Positions 37,970-45,747 of a stretch of 64,000 nt of DNA are shown here, one piece after another. The DNA comes from Kluyvera sp036759925 (GTDB lineage: Bacteria; Pseudomonadota; Gammaproteobacteria; Enterobacterales; Enterobacteriaceae): the NCBI RefSeq assembly GCF_036759925.1, contig NZ_JAPKIB010000009.1:62001-126000 (forward strand), in the 5' to 3' direction. Each line of letters opens with the position of its first letter. Position 1 is the first letter of the stretch. The position numbers and the translations under genes are program-made. The notes beneath the pieces were generated by a model. The model saw only the letters and a program-made list of their open reading frames with translations. It made no database searches and was not told where the DNA came from.

Positions 37970-38321
37970 TCCTCCGCACTGTACTTTTATGTTTAGGCTA
38001 ACAAAACATGTCTCTCAGTGGTTGAAGTTTTAATTAGCACCTTTATTGTCTAGATTCACTAATACCTGCGTGTATGTTGTGTGTCGGACCGAATTTGAGC
38101 AACTTAAGTTGTGATCTAATTCGTACCAATAGCTAGTATGCTATTTTTATGGTGTTAGGTAGTGAAATAATGTTATTTGATTGATTTTTAATAATTAAAT
38201 ATTAACGTTGATAATGGGGCGGTTGGTAAGAGAGCCTTACCGGTGCATAATATCTAGCTTGTATATCCCAGAATGCCATTATGCTATTCGTGAGTACAAA
38301 AAATAGCCGCTGGAGGTCGCG
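37970..38321. promoter_or_regulatory. AT-rich gap between SIR2-like gene and vapB
   Basis: This 352-base stretch has no coding frame of note. On the minus strand it must carry the SIR2 promoter (a CATAAAAGT-like -10 lies just upstream of the GGAGG). On the plus strand it carries the vapB promoter and the GGAGGTCGCG ribosome-binding site. No attachment-site repeat of the guaA 3' end was found in it. Confidence 0.45.
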
Positions 38322-38570
38322 ATGGAAAAAACAACGATATTAAGAAGCAACCGCAGCCAGGCGGTGCGTTTACCAAAAGCGGTAGCAATGCTGGAAGACG
38401 TCAAACATGTCGATATTATTGCTATCGGGCGGACGCGAGTGATCACGCCAGCAGGCGAGAGCTGGGATAGCTGGTTTGATGGTGAAAGCGTCACATCAGA
38501 TTTTATGGAGATGCGGGAACAGCCGGGTGAACAGGATAGGGAAACGTTCCGATGCTCAAATAAGAGCTGA
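38322..38570 (+). CDS. vapB: VapB-type antitoxin with stop-loss extension
   Basis: An 82-residue AbrB/SpoVT-fold antitoxin: the DNA-binding part is TILRSNRSQAVRLPKAVAM, and the C-terminal toxin-binding arm includes WDSWFDGESV. Related VapB proteins are about 76 residues and end at ...RE(G/S)F followed by a TGATG overlap with vapC. Here that position reads TTC CGA TGC, so the stop TGA has become CGA and six extra residues (RCSNKS) are added. GGAGG precedes the ATG. The antitoxin is probably still folded; its toxin is broken. Confidence 0.85.
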   Translation: MEKTTILRSNRSQAVRLPKAVAMLEDVKHVDIIAIGRTRVITPAGESWDSWFDGESVTSDFMEMREQPGEQDRETFRCSNKS

Positions 38571-38956
38571 ATACTAATATTTGTATTTACACCATCAAGA
38601 ATAAGCTGCAGGAAGTACGTGAAGCGTTCACCCGGCACTATGGGAGGATGTGCATTAGTTCAGTTACCTTGATTGAATTGGTTTACGGTGCCGAAAAATC
38701 TGCTGTTCCGGAAAAAAATCTGCGCGTAGTCGAAGGTTTTGTTGCTCGGCTGGAAGTACTGAACTACGGCAATGACGCCGCCATTCTGACCGGGCAGATA
38801 AGGGCTGAGCTAGCAAAAGCGGAAACCCCTATTGGCCCGTATGACAGCATGATGGCCGCCCATGCTCGTTCGCTCGGGCTGATTATGGTCACCAATAATA
38901 CTCGTGAGTTTGAGCGCATTAGTGGGCTGCACCTCGAAGACTGGAGCGTTAGCTAG
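38552..38956 (+). pseudogene. vapC: Inactivated VapC PIN-domain toxin
   Basis: Reading from the ATG at 38552 gives M-L-K-stop-E-L-N-T-N-I-C-I, then an open frame to 38956 that matches VapC throughout (CISSVTLIELVYGAEKS, GPYDSMMAAHARS, LEDWS). Related toxins start MLK(Y/F)MLDTN, so codon 4 has turned into TAA and the first catalytic Asp (residue 7) into Asn. The later acidic residues (Glu in LIELVYG, Asp in GPYD) remain. An internal start at 38648 would make a 102-residue fragment without the first part of the PIN site. The toxin RNase is therefore expected to be dead by two independent lesions. Confidence 0.85.
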
Positions 38957-39468
38957 CCACGTCGCCGCCTGAACATCAGGCTAGGCTCCTTCCCTGGCAC
39001 ATCGTCAATTTCCCGCACCAGCGTCAGCCCGCACTTCAGCAATACCTTCTGCGAGGCGAGGTGGTTTTTACGCACGATGCCCACCACCTCCTCAAAATTC
39101 AGCATGTTGAACGCATAATCAATTGCCGTCAGCGAAAACTCCGTGGCCAGCCCTTTACCCCAGGCTTCAGGCGCAAAGCGGTAGCCCAGATTGTTTACCG
39201 TGCAATCGGGGTATTCCACGATACGTAGCCCGCCAAAACCTATCACCCGCTGCGGGTTTTCCCGCAGGCTGATGGCCCAGTTGCCGAAACCATAAACGTT
39301 GAAATGCTCAAGCCAGCCAGCCAACACCTGGCGAGAGTGCGCGAGATCCGCATGCGGGCCTGCTGGGTTAAAGGTGTTGGTCGCAGGGTCACCGTAAATG
39401 CGATAAAGATCGTCGAGATCGTCTGCTGCCACTGGACGTAGGGCGAGATGCTCAGATTGCAGGTGCAT
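38953..39468 (-). CDS. GNAT-family N-acetyltransferase
   Basis: A 171-residue GNAT protein of the RimJ/RimL-like type (Acetyltransf_3). The acetyl-CoA binding region is around YRFAPEAWGKGLATE, and NHLASQKVLLKCGLTLV is the usual beta7-alpha region. The start at 39468 is chosen because AAGGATAAG lies upstream; a GTG 33 bases earlier would overlap the MFS gene. It begins 4 bases after the MFS stop codon, so the two are an operon. Its 3' end overlaps the vapC remnant by 4 bases. Substrate unknown. Confidence 0.82.
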   Translation of the reverse strand: MHLQSEHLALRPVAADDLDDLYRIYGDPATNTFNPAGPHADLAHSRQVLAGWLEHFNVYGFGNWAISLRENPQRVIGFGGLRIVEYPDCTVNNLGYRFAPEAWGKGLATEFSLTAIDYAFNMLNFEEVVGIVRKNHLASQKVLLKCGLTLVREIDDVPGKEPSLMFRRRRG

Positions 39469-39472
39469 GGGC

Positions 39473-40666
39473 TTATCCTTGTCGAAAAGGTTGTGCTTCA
39501 CGTGTTTTTATTGTGCGACTAGCCTGGCACAGCGCAATCGACACCGCCAGCCCGGCGACAATCAGCGCCAGCATAGCGGAGAGCATCAGGCTGCCATTTA
39601 TTCCCAGACGATGATTCAGCCACGCGTAGGCAAACGGCGAAGCGGCGGCGAGCAGCTGCGCGGGAATCAACAATACGCCAGTGCGCCGGGCGTACTCTTC
39701 GGCAGCGAACAGCTGAAGCGGTAGGGTCGCTTTGAAGACCGTGGTTAAGCCGTTGATCGCGCCATAGCCCAGGACAAAACCCCCGGCGGCCCAGGCGATA
39801 TGGGTGCTGCTTATGCCGAGGGCGAAGCAGAACGGGATGAAAAAGGTGGTGAGCAGAGTAAGCTTCATCGGTGTGAGCGTTGAACCGGAGGCGACTTCGA
39901 GAAAGCGCGCGCCGGTCTGCCCAACGCCCCAGAGCATACCGACGGCAATGGGCAACCCGTGAGCTGTGATAAATTCCGGCAGGTGGGTCGAGGTGCCGTT
40001 AGAGATAAACGTTACCAGCGCTATCAGCGCGGCATACAATAAGCCGATACGGCGGTCGTGCGGCGAGGCTGACGAGATATGGCGAGCAGGAACCGGCGGC
40101 AGCTTCTGGTTAGGCAAACGCAGCAACAGCAGTGCGCTCACGATCCCCAGCAGGCCATAAACCAGCAATGCTCCCCGCCAGTCGGTGACCGTCAGCAGTG
40201 CCGCACCCAGCGGCCAGAACAGCGCGGAAGCAAGCCCACCGGCAAGCGTCACGCGAGAGATTGTCGCCCGAGCACTCTGCCCGTATAGATTCACCAGCGC
40301 GGCGAAAAGCCCGTCGTAGAGCGCCAGACGCATGCCGACTCCGGTTATCAGCCAGGCGATGTACCAGCCAAAAAGCGTGTTAATCGCTGACATCAGCAGG
40401 CAGCCTGCGGCAATAAGTAACGTTCCGCAGACCACCACGCGCTGGCCGCCAAAATGCGCCAGCAGGCGGGCAACCCAAGGGGAGATCAGCGCCATCATCA
40501 GCATCGCCAGCGTCAGGCCCAGGTAAATATGCGTGGATGCCCATCCCGTATTCTGCGCAATCGCGCGGGCAAAGGTGCCCGGCATATAAAACGAAATCCC
40601 CCAGTTGATCAGCTGATTGCCTCCGGCAGCGAGGGTGATGGGGAGCGATGCGGCAGGTGTTTTCAT
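39473..40666 (-). CDS. MFS transporter
   Basis: A 397-residue major facilitator protein with about 12 hydrophobic segments and a cytoplasmic loop near 195-210 (NQKLPPVPARH). The family wording (GGNQLINWGISFYMPGTFARAI) is that of MFS permeases of the monocarboxylate-porter or drug-efflux type. It heads a two-gene operon with a GNAT gene and is divergent from a LysR gene across 97 bases, a standard layout for regulated efflux. Cargo is not predictable. Confidence 0.82.
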   Translation of the reverse strand: MKTPAASLPITLAAGGNQLINWGISFYMPGTFARAIAQNTGWASTHIYLGLTLAMLMMALISPWVARLLAHFGGQRVVVCGTLLIAAGCLLMSAINTLFGWYIAWLITGVGMRLALYDGLFAALVNLYGQSARATISRVTLAGGLASALFWPLGAALLTVTDWRGALLVYGLLGIVSALLLLRLPNQKLPPVPARHISSASPHDRRIGLLYAALIALVTFISNGTSTHLPEFITAHGLPIAVGMLWGVGQTGARFLEVASGSTLTPMKLTLLTTFFIPFCFALGISSTHIAWAAGGFVLGYGAINGLTTVFKATLPLQLFAAEEYARRTGVLLIPAQLLAAASPFAYAWLNHRLGINGSLMLSAMLALIVAGLAVSIALCQASRTIKTREAQPFRQG

Positions 40667-40763
40667 TATCTTCTCGTCAGTTATGCAGTTGCTGGCAGCA
40701 TAACCTGCGCGCTATTGTGCAGGCAGAGCCCTCCCTTTATGACCCTGATAAGAGAAACTTTGA

Positions 40764-41642
40764 ATGACGACGCTGAATCTAGGATACCTGGCAACGTTTC
40801 GTTTAGTGGTTCAGCGCGGCAGCTTTTCGGCGGCGGCCGATGTGTTGGGTATTTCTCAACCCGCCGTCAGCTTGCAGGTGCGCCAGCTTGAGCAGTTTCT
40901 GCAGGCGAGGCTTATCGAACGTACCGGACGCGGGGTAAAGGCCACCGCGGCTGGCATGGCGCTGTTGCTGCATGGTGAGCGTATCGAGCAGGCGGTTAGC
41001 AAGGCGGTGCAGTCGGTGAACGATTGTCAGCAGACCGTGAGCGGTATGGTTGCGCTTGGTACCGGCGCCACGGCCTGTATCCATCTTTTACCATCCTTGC
41101 TGCAGCGTCTGCGTGAGCAGCACCCGATGCTGGCGGTGGGCGTTACGACCGGCAATACGCTGGATATTACTCGGGCAGTCGAAGAAAACCGGCTTGATTT
41201 AGGGTTGGTCACGTTGCCCGCCAGCGGGCGTAGCCTGGAAATCATGCCGGTTTTACGCGAAGAGTTTGTCGTTATCAGCGCCGAATTGCAGGGTGAACTC
41301 AACCTGGAAATGCTACAGAAGCTGCCGATGATTGCGTTTGAAGCCGGCAGCGGAACGCGTGACCTGATTGACGGCTGGTTCCAGCAGGCAGGGCTTCAGG
41401 TGACGCCGGTGATGCAACTGGGCAGCATAGAAGCGATTAAACGCATGGTGGCAGCGGGGCTCGGGTACAGCATTATTCCGCGGATGGCGGTGGAGCATCA
41501 TCGTGATGCCGAAGGGCTACGGGTAGGATCGCTGGCGCCGCCGCTCTATCGCCAGTTAGGCATCGTGATGCGGCAGGATAAAATTTTGACTAAGGGGATG
41601 ACGGAAGTTATCCGACTGTTGCAGCAACACGCTCCCCTCTAA
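40764..41642 (+). CDS. LysR-family regulator divergent from the MFS gene
   Basis: A 292-residue LysR protein: the HTH (about 6-65) is GYLATFRLVVQRGSFSAAA and SQPAVSLQVRQLEQFL, and the periplasmic-binding-protein-like effector domain starts near 90. Its position suggests it controls the MFS-GNAT operon. It ends 21 bases from the convergent mechanosensitive channel gene. Confidence 0.87.
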   Translation: MTTLNLGYLATFRLVVQRGSFSAAADVLGISQPAVSLQVRQLEQFLQARLIERTGRGVKATAAGMALLLHGERIEQAVSKAVQSVNDCQQTVSGMVALGTGATACIHLLPSLLQRLREQHPMLAVGVTTGNTLDITRAVEENRLDLGLVTLPASGRSLEIMPVLREEFVVISAELQGELNLEMLQKLPMIAFEAGSGTRDLIDGWFQQAGLQVTPVMQLGSIEAIKRMVAAGLGYSIIPRMAVEHHRDAEGLRVGSLAPPLYRQLGIVMRQDKILTKGMTEVIRLLQQHAPL

Positions 41643-41663
41643 GATGGAAGGGGAGCGCCAGGT

Positions 41664-42542
41664 TTAGTCGACCAGTTGCAGCTGTTGCTGAGGCCGATTG
41701 GCGACGTTCTCTACGCGGATATCCATTTGCGGGTACGGCAGGTCGATGTGGTTAGCATCCATCGCCTCTTTGATGTTCTCCAGCAGGTCATAGTAGGTGT
41801 TCCAGTACTCGGCGTTGCGCACCCATACGCGAACGTAGAAGTTCAGCGAGGAAGCGCCCAGTTCACCTAAACGCACGGTGAAACCGCGCTTCTGGTCGAT
41901 ACGCTTATCCTGCTCGATGAGTTGGGTGATGACGCTTTTCACGTCGGCAATGCGGCTCTGGTAGCCTACGCCAATCACCAGATCGATGCGGCGGTACGGG
42001 TGGCGTGAGTAGTTAATGATATTGTCGGCAATAATCTTGCCGTTTGGGATCACCACTTCTTTGCTGTCACCGGTCAGCAGTGTGGTTGAGAAAATGTGTA
42101 CCTTCTCAACGGTGCCGGTCATGGTACCAATCTGCACCACTTCGCCCGCGCGGAAGGGGCGCAGAGAGACCAGCATCACCCCCGCCGCGAAGTTTGACAG
42201 CGAGCTTTGCAGCGCCAGGCCGATGGCCAGGCCTGCGGCACCGATGACGGCGATAATGGATGATGTCTCAATGCCCAGGCGCCCCAGCGCGGCGACCACC
42301 GAAAATGCGAGCGTGATATAGCGAACCAGTGCGGTAAAGAACTGCACGATGGTGATATCCACTTTGCGTTTTAGCAGCAATTTTTCCAGCCCACGAGAGA
42401 GCAGGCGGGCGATAAATTTACCAATAAATAACAGAATAATCGCGGCAACGATGTTCCAGCCGAACTGGATAACCGCATCGCTATGTCCTGACATCCACTC
42501 CAATCCACTTCTTATTTTGGGAAATAACGTAAAACCTTTCAT
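41664..42542 (-). CDS. MscS-type small-conductance mechanosensitive channel (paralogue)
   Basis: A 292-residue MscS family protein (E. coli MscS 286). Three transmembrane helices lie in the first 125 residues, and the pore-lining TM3 is AAGLAIGLALQSSLSNFAAG. The cytoplasmic vestibule follows (SLRPFRAGEVVQIG, VVIPNGKII, SLNFYVRVWV, LPYPQMD). It relieves turgor on osmotic downshock. Core enterobacterial mscS lies near fbaA, so this is an extra copy; K-12 has nothing like it here. Confidence 0.88.
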   Translation of the reverse strand: MKGFTLFPKIRSGLEWMSGHSDAVIQFGWNIVAAIILLFIGKFIARLLSRGLEKLLLKRKVDITIVQFFTALVRYITLAFSVVAALGRLGIETSSIIAVIGAAGLAIGLALQSSLSNFAAGVMLVSLRPFRAGEVVQIGTMTGTVEKVHIFSTTLLTGDSKEVVIPNGKIIADNIINYSRHPYRRIDLVIGVGYQSRIADVKSVITQLIEQDKRIDQKRGFTVRLGELGASSLNFYVRVWVRNAEYWNTYYDLLENIKEAMDANHIDLPYPQMDIRVENVANRPQQQLQLVD

Positions 42543-42908
42543 GGTAAAAACCCTGCCGCTTTAAAATTAATGGTGGAAGATTCAATTAAATATTCAACAT
42601 ATATACAAAGAATTTATATATTTATGAGTAGGGTGCTTTTGGAGTTATGTATTAGCGATTATTTACACATTTAACGTCGTTTTTTTAGACGGTTAATTGA
42701 TGCAACAAAAAATCAGCGCGGCATGTTGCGGCAGTAGAAAGAGAAAAGTTTGTGTAATTGTGCGGGAAATTATTTTTTTGCCAATAAAGTACGAATTGAG
42801 ACTGAGGTGTCAGAACGGGGATAAAACACGACTAAATTCCTTACCGGATGGTTAAAAATCAATCTCTTAGCCATTCGGTAAGGAATCTCGGTGTCGGAAA
42901 AAAGGGCG
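42543..42908. other. Intergenic region between mscS paralogue and yfgG
   Basis: These 366 bases contain no gene. They hold AT-rich sequence, presumably the promoter of the leftward channel gene, and at 42836-42886 a long hairpin downstream of yfgG. In K-12 this neighbourhood holds yfgH and yfgI, of which I see no remnant. Confidence 0.5.
42836..42886 (-). terminator. Long hairpin downstream of yfgG
   Basis: ATTCCTTACCGGATGG and CCATTCGGTAAGGAAT are arms with one mismatch around a 19-base loop. It begins 23 bases beyond the yfgG stop and may end yfgG transcripts, though the T-run is weak. Confidence 0.5.
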
Positions 42909-43112
42909 TTAACGGTCGTCGGTTTGAACGGGGGAGGTCTTTTGCGACAGGCTGCTCTGCTGGGACTCTTTTTTGTCCTGGTGGTGATGCCACGCGCCGA
43001 TGGAGGAGTAGACGAAGCGTCCGAAGAAGAAGATAAAGCTGATAAGCAGTACGATACGGGTCATTCGACCATTAAATCGGTGTCGTTTTCGTAGGCTGGT
43101 AACCTGGCTCAC
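42909..43112 (-). CDS. yfgG: YfgG, small inner-membrane protein
   Basis: A 67-residue protein (E. coli 63) beginning MSQVTSLRKRHRFN with one transmembrane helix (about 18-38, IVLLISFIFFFGRFVYSS) and a short polar tail. E. coli YfgG has been linked to nickel/cobalt stress; the mechanism is unknown. The extra four residues are at the C terminus (TDDR). It is divergent from yfgF. Confidence 0.9.
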   Translation of the reverse strand: MSQVTSLRKRHRFNGRMTRIVLLISFIFFFGRFVYSSIGAWHHHQDKKESQQSSLSQKTSPVQTDDR

Positions 43113-43464
43113 AAAGGGGTCCTTATGTTATACCCATAGACGGGCGGTTTGTACATTAAGGCACAGAGCGGGGCGGGGGTCAATTGCGATGAATGTAAAA
43201 TTCCGTCAGATAAAACATTAATTAATGTTATATAAGATATTATTCGTATTCACAAGCAAACCTTGATTACGGGGTGTAGACCCTAGAATAGTGAATTAAT
43301 GATTTTATGTGCATTATTTTTTGACTCATATCAAACTTCACTCGTAAGCGATAACTAAAATCTCCGCCTGACCCGCGTAATAGCTTTTCGCGCGGCCTTT
43401 TTAAGCCAGGTTGGATGCCTGTCTGAAAATACCCAGCTGGATTTGGGGTATCCTTAGAGCATCT
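43113..43464. promoter_or_regulatory. Divergent promoter region yfgG / yfgF
   Basis: A 352-base AT-rich gap with no gene. It contains ATTAATTAATGT and TTATATAAGATATTATTC stretches that could supply promoters in both directions. I see no clear operator. Confidence 0.4.
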
Positions 43465-45747
43465 ATGAACTTCTGTAAAATATATAAACAATATCGGGAT
43501 GAGTGGTGGGGACTGCCTCTGATATTGCCTCTTCTTGTGTTACCAATAATCAAAATTGCTAATACATACACCTATATTGGCGGTGGTAAAACCTACCTTT
43601 ATTACCTCCCGCTGCCCTTTATGCTTTGCATGATGCTGTTCTTTAGCTGGAAAGCGTTGCCTGGGCTTATCGCGGGTATTGGCTGCTATCTCACTAACGA
43701 TTTTCACTTCGTGGAAAGGGTTGGCATTGAGTTGCAGTTCCTTATTCCGACGATCGTGGCCTGGGGTGGGTATCAGTTTTTTAATCAGCAACGCAAGATG
43801 ATTTCCCACGGCGACACGCATCTGATGGCTCATCGGCTGTTCTGGCAGATGTTTGTTCCTTCGACGATTTTCCTGCTGTTGATTCAGTTTGCTTTGTATC
43901 TGGGGCTATACCCTAGCATGCGGGATACCGAGTGGGTGTCGCCGCTGACGCAGCGTAATCTGATTAACTACCAGTCGCTGTTGATGGGCTATCTGACCGG
44001 CGTACCGCTGTGCTATTTGATGATTCGTTTAATCCGTAACCCCAACTACCTTCGAAGCTTTGTCTCGCAGGTGCGCCGCGATTTCGACCCGAAGGTGAAA
44101 TGGCCGGAGATGGTCATCTGGTGGGCGGTAGTCATTGGCGTTTTCTCGATGATGATGCTCCCGATGACCAAAGGCAGCACGATATTCAGCACTAACTACA
44201 CGCTGTCACTGCTGCTGCCAATCATGCTCTGGGGCTCGATGCGTTTCGGCTACCGTTTTATCTCGGTGGTCTGGACGCTGATGTTGATTGTGGCCATCCA
44301 CTACCACTATCACTATGTGCCTAAAAGCGCAGGCTACAGCGTGCAGCTAGCGATAACCTCGTCGAGCTACCTGATCTTCTCGTTTATTATTGCGTATATG
44401 GCGATGCTCTCCACTCGTCAGCGTGCGATTCATGAACGTGTGCGCCGCATCGCCTTTATTGATCCGGTTGTCAGCCTGCCCAATATGCGTGCGCTGAGCC
44501 GGGCGGTGAACAATACGCCGTGGTCGGTGCTGTGCTTTTTGCGCATGCCGGATCTTGAAGTGCTGACGCGCCACTACGGCATAATGCTGCGTATCAACTA
44601 CAAGCAGAATCTGGCGAAGTATCTGCATGAAGCACTTCGCCCCGGCGAGAACGTCTACCAGCTTACCGGCAGCGATTTGGCGGTGCTGCTACATACTGAA
44701 TCTTATAAAGAGCGCATGGACGAGCTCTACGAGCGCCTTAAGCAGTTCCGCTACAGCTGGAACGGCATGCCGCTGCAGCCGCAGATTGGCGTCAGCTATT
44801 GCTATATCCATTCGCCGGTGGCCCATCTCTCGCTGATGCTGGGTGAGCTGAATACGGTGGCGGAACTTTCGCTTGTCACGAATCGCCCGGAAAACCTACA
44901 GCGTCGTGGTGCGCAGTATCTGCAGCAAGAGCTCAAAGATAAGATTGCGATGATGGTGCGGGTGCAGCAGGCGTTGGAAAATAATCGCTTCCGCCTGATG
45001 GCGCAGCCGATCGTCGGCATTCGCGGCGACGATTATCATGAAGTTCTGCTGCGTATGCTTGGCGACGATGACGAGCTTATCTCGCCGCTGTTGTTCTTAC
45101 CGGTTGCCTATGAGTTTGGTATGGCCTCGCGCATTGACCTCTGGGTGTTGGAAAATACGTTGGTCTTTATGGCGAGCCGCCGGGAAACTAATCCGGGGAT
45201 GCGACTGGCGCTTAACCTCTCGCCTTCCACGGCGAGCGGGACGGGCTTTGCACATCAGGTGAAGGATCTGCTGGAAGAGTACGGTATTGAGGCCTGGCAG
45301 CTGGTCTTCGAGATAACGGAGAGCCATTCGCTGGTTAACGCCGAGCAGGCGCGGCGGACGCTGCGCGAACTTCAGGAACTGGGCTGTCGGGTGGCGATTG
45401 ACGATTTTGGTACCGGCTATGCCAGCTATGCGCGTCTCAAGCATATCAGCGCCGATATTCTGAAAATCGACGGCAGCTTTATCCGCAATATTGCGACCAG
45501 CAGCCTGGATTACCAGATTGTTTCGTCTATCTGCCATCTGGCGCGGATGAAGAAGATGCGTGTGGTCGCGGAGTACGTTGAGAACGAAGCGATCCGTACG
45601 GCGGCGATTGCGCTCGGGATTGATTATCTGCAGGGGTACGGCATTGGCAAGCCAGCTCCCCTGGAGGAGCTGGCGGTAGCGGAAACTACAGAGTGTGAAT
45701 CATGCGGCGACCACTTCGTCGGGCGCACGCTCCTCAGTGATTTTTAA
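43465..45747 (+). CDS. yfgF: Cyclic-di-GMP phosphodiesterase YfgF
   Basis: A 760-residue membrane protein. An N-terminal MASE1-like sensor has about eight transmembrane segments (15-310). A degenerate GGDEF domain follows (about 330-490, without a GGDEF motif), then an EAL domain (about 505-745) with EVLLR in place of EALLR, NLSPS and DDFGTGYAS, so phosphodiesterase activity is expected. In E. coli YfgF acts under anaerobic and peroxide stress. The start at 43465 (MNFCKIYKQYRDEWWGLP) matches the family better than a start 54 bases upstream. Its last 48 bases overlap the end of convergent ppx. Confidence 0.93.
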   Translation: MNFCKIYKQYRDEWWGLPLILPLLVLPIIKIANTYTYIGGGKTYLYYLPLPFMLCMMLFFSWKALPGLIAGIGCYLTNDFHFVERVGIELQFLIPTIVAWGGYQFFNQQRKMISHGDTHLMAHRLFWQMFVPSTIFLLLIQFALYLGLYPSMRDTEWVSPLTQRNLINYQSLLMGYLTGVPLCYLMIRLIRNPNYLRSFVSQVRRDFDPKVKWPEMVIWWAVVIGVFSMMMLPMTKGSTIFSTNYTLSLLLPIMLWGSMRFGYRFISVVWTLMLIVAIHYHYHYVPKSAGYSVQLAITSSSYLIFSFIIAYMAMLSTRQRAIHERVRRIAFIDPVVSLPNMRALSRAVNNTPWSVLCFLRMPDLEVLTRHYGIMLRINYKQNLAKYLHEALRPGENVYQLTGSDLAVLLHTESYKERMDELYERLKQFRYSWNGMPLQPQIGVSYCYIHSPVAHLSLMLGELNTVAELSLVTNRPENLQRRGAQYLQQELKDKIAMMVRVQQALENNRFRLMAQPIVGIRGDDYHEVLLRMLGDDDELISPLLFLPVAYEFGMASRIDLWVLENTLVFMASRRETNPGMRLALNLSPSTASGTGFAHQVKDLLEEYGIEAWQLVFEITESHSLVNAEQARRTLRELQELGCRVAIDDFGTGYASYARLKHISADILKIDGSFIRNIATSSLDYQIVSSICHLARMKKMRVVAEYVENEAIRTAAIALGIDYLQGYGIGKPAPLEELAVAETTECESCGDHFVGRTLLSDF

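Noticed and set aside
42891..43094. 67-codon plus-strand frame opposite yfgG.
   Set aside because: The minus-strand reading matches YfgG closely; the plus frame matches nothing known.
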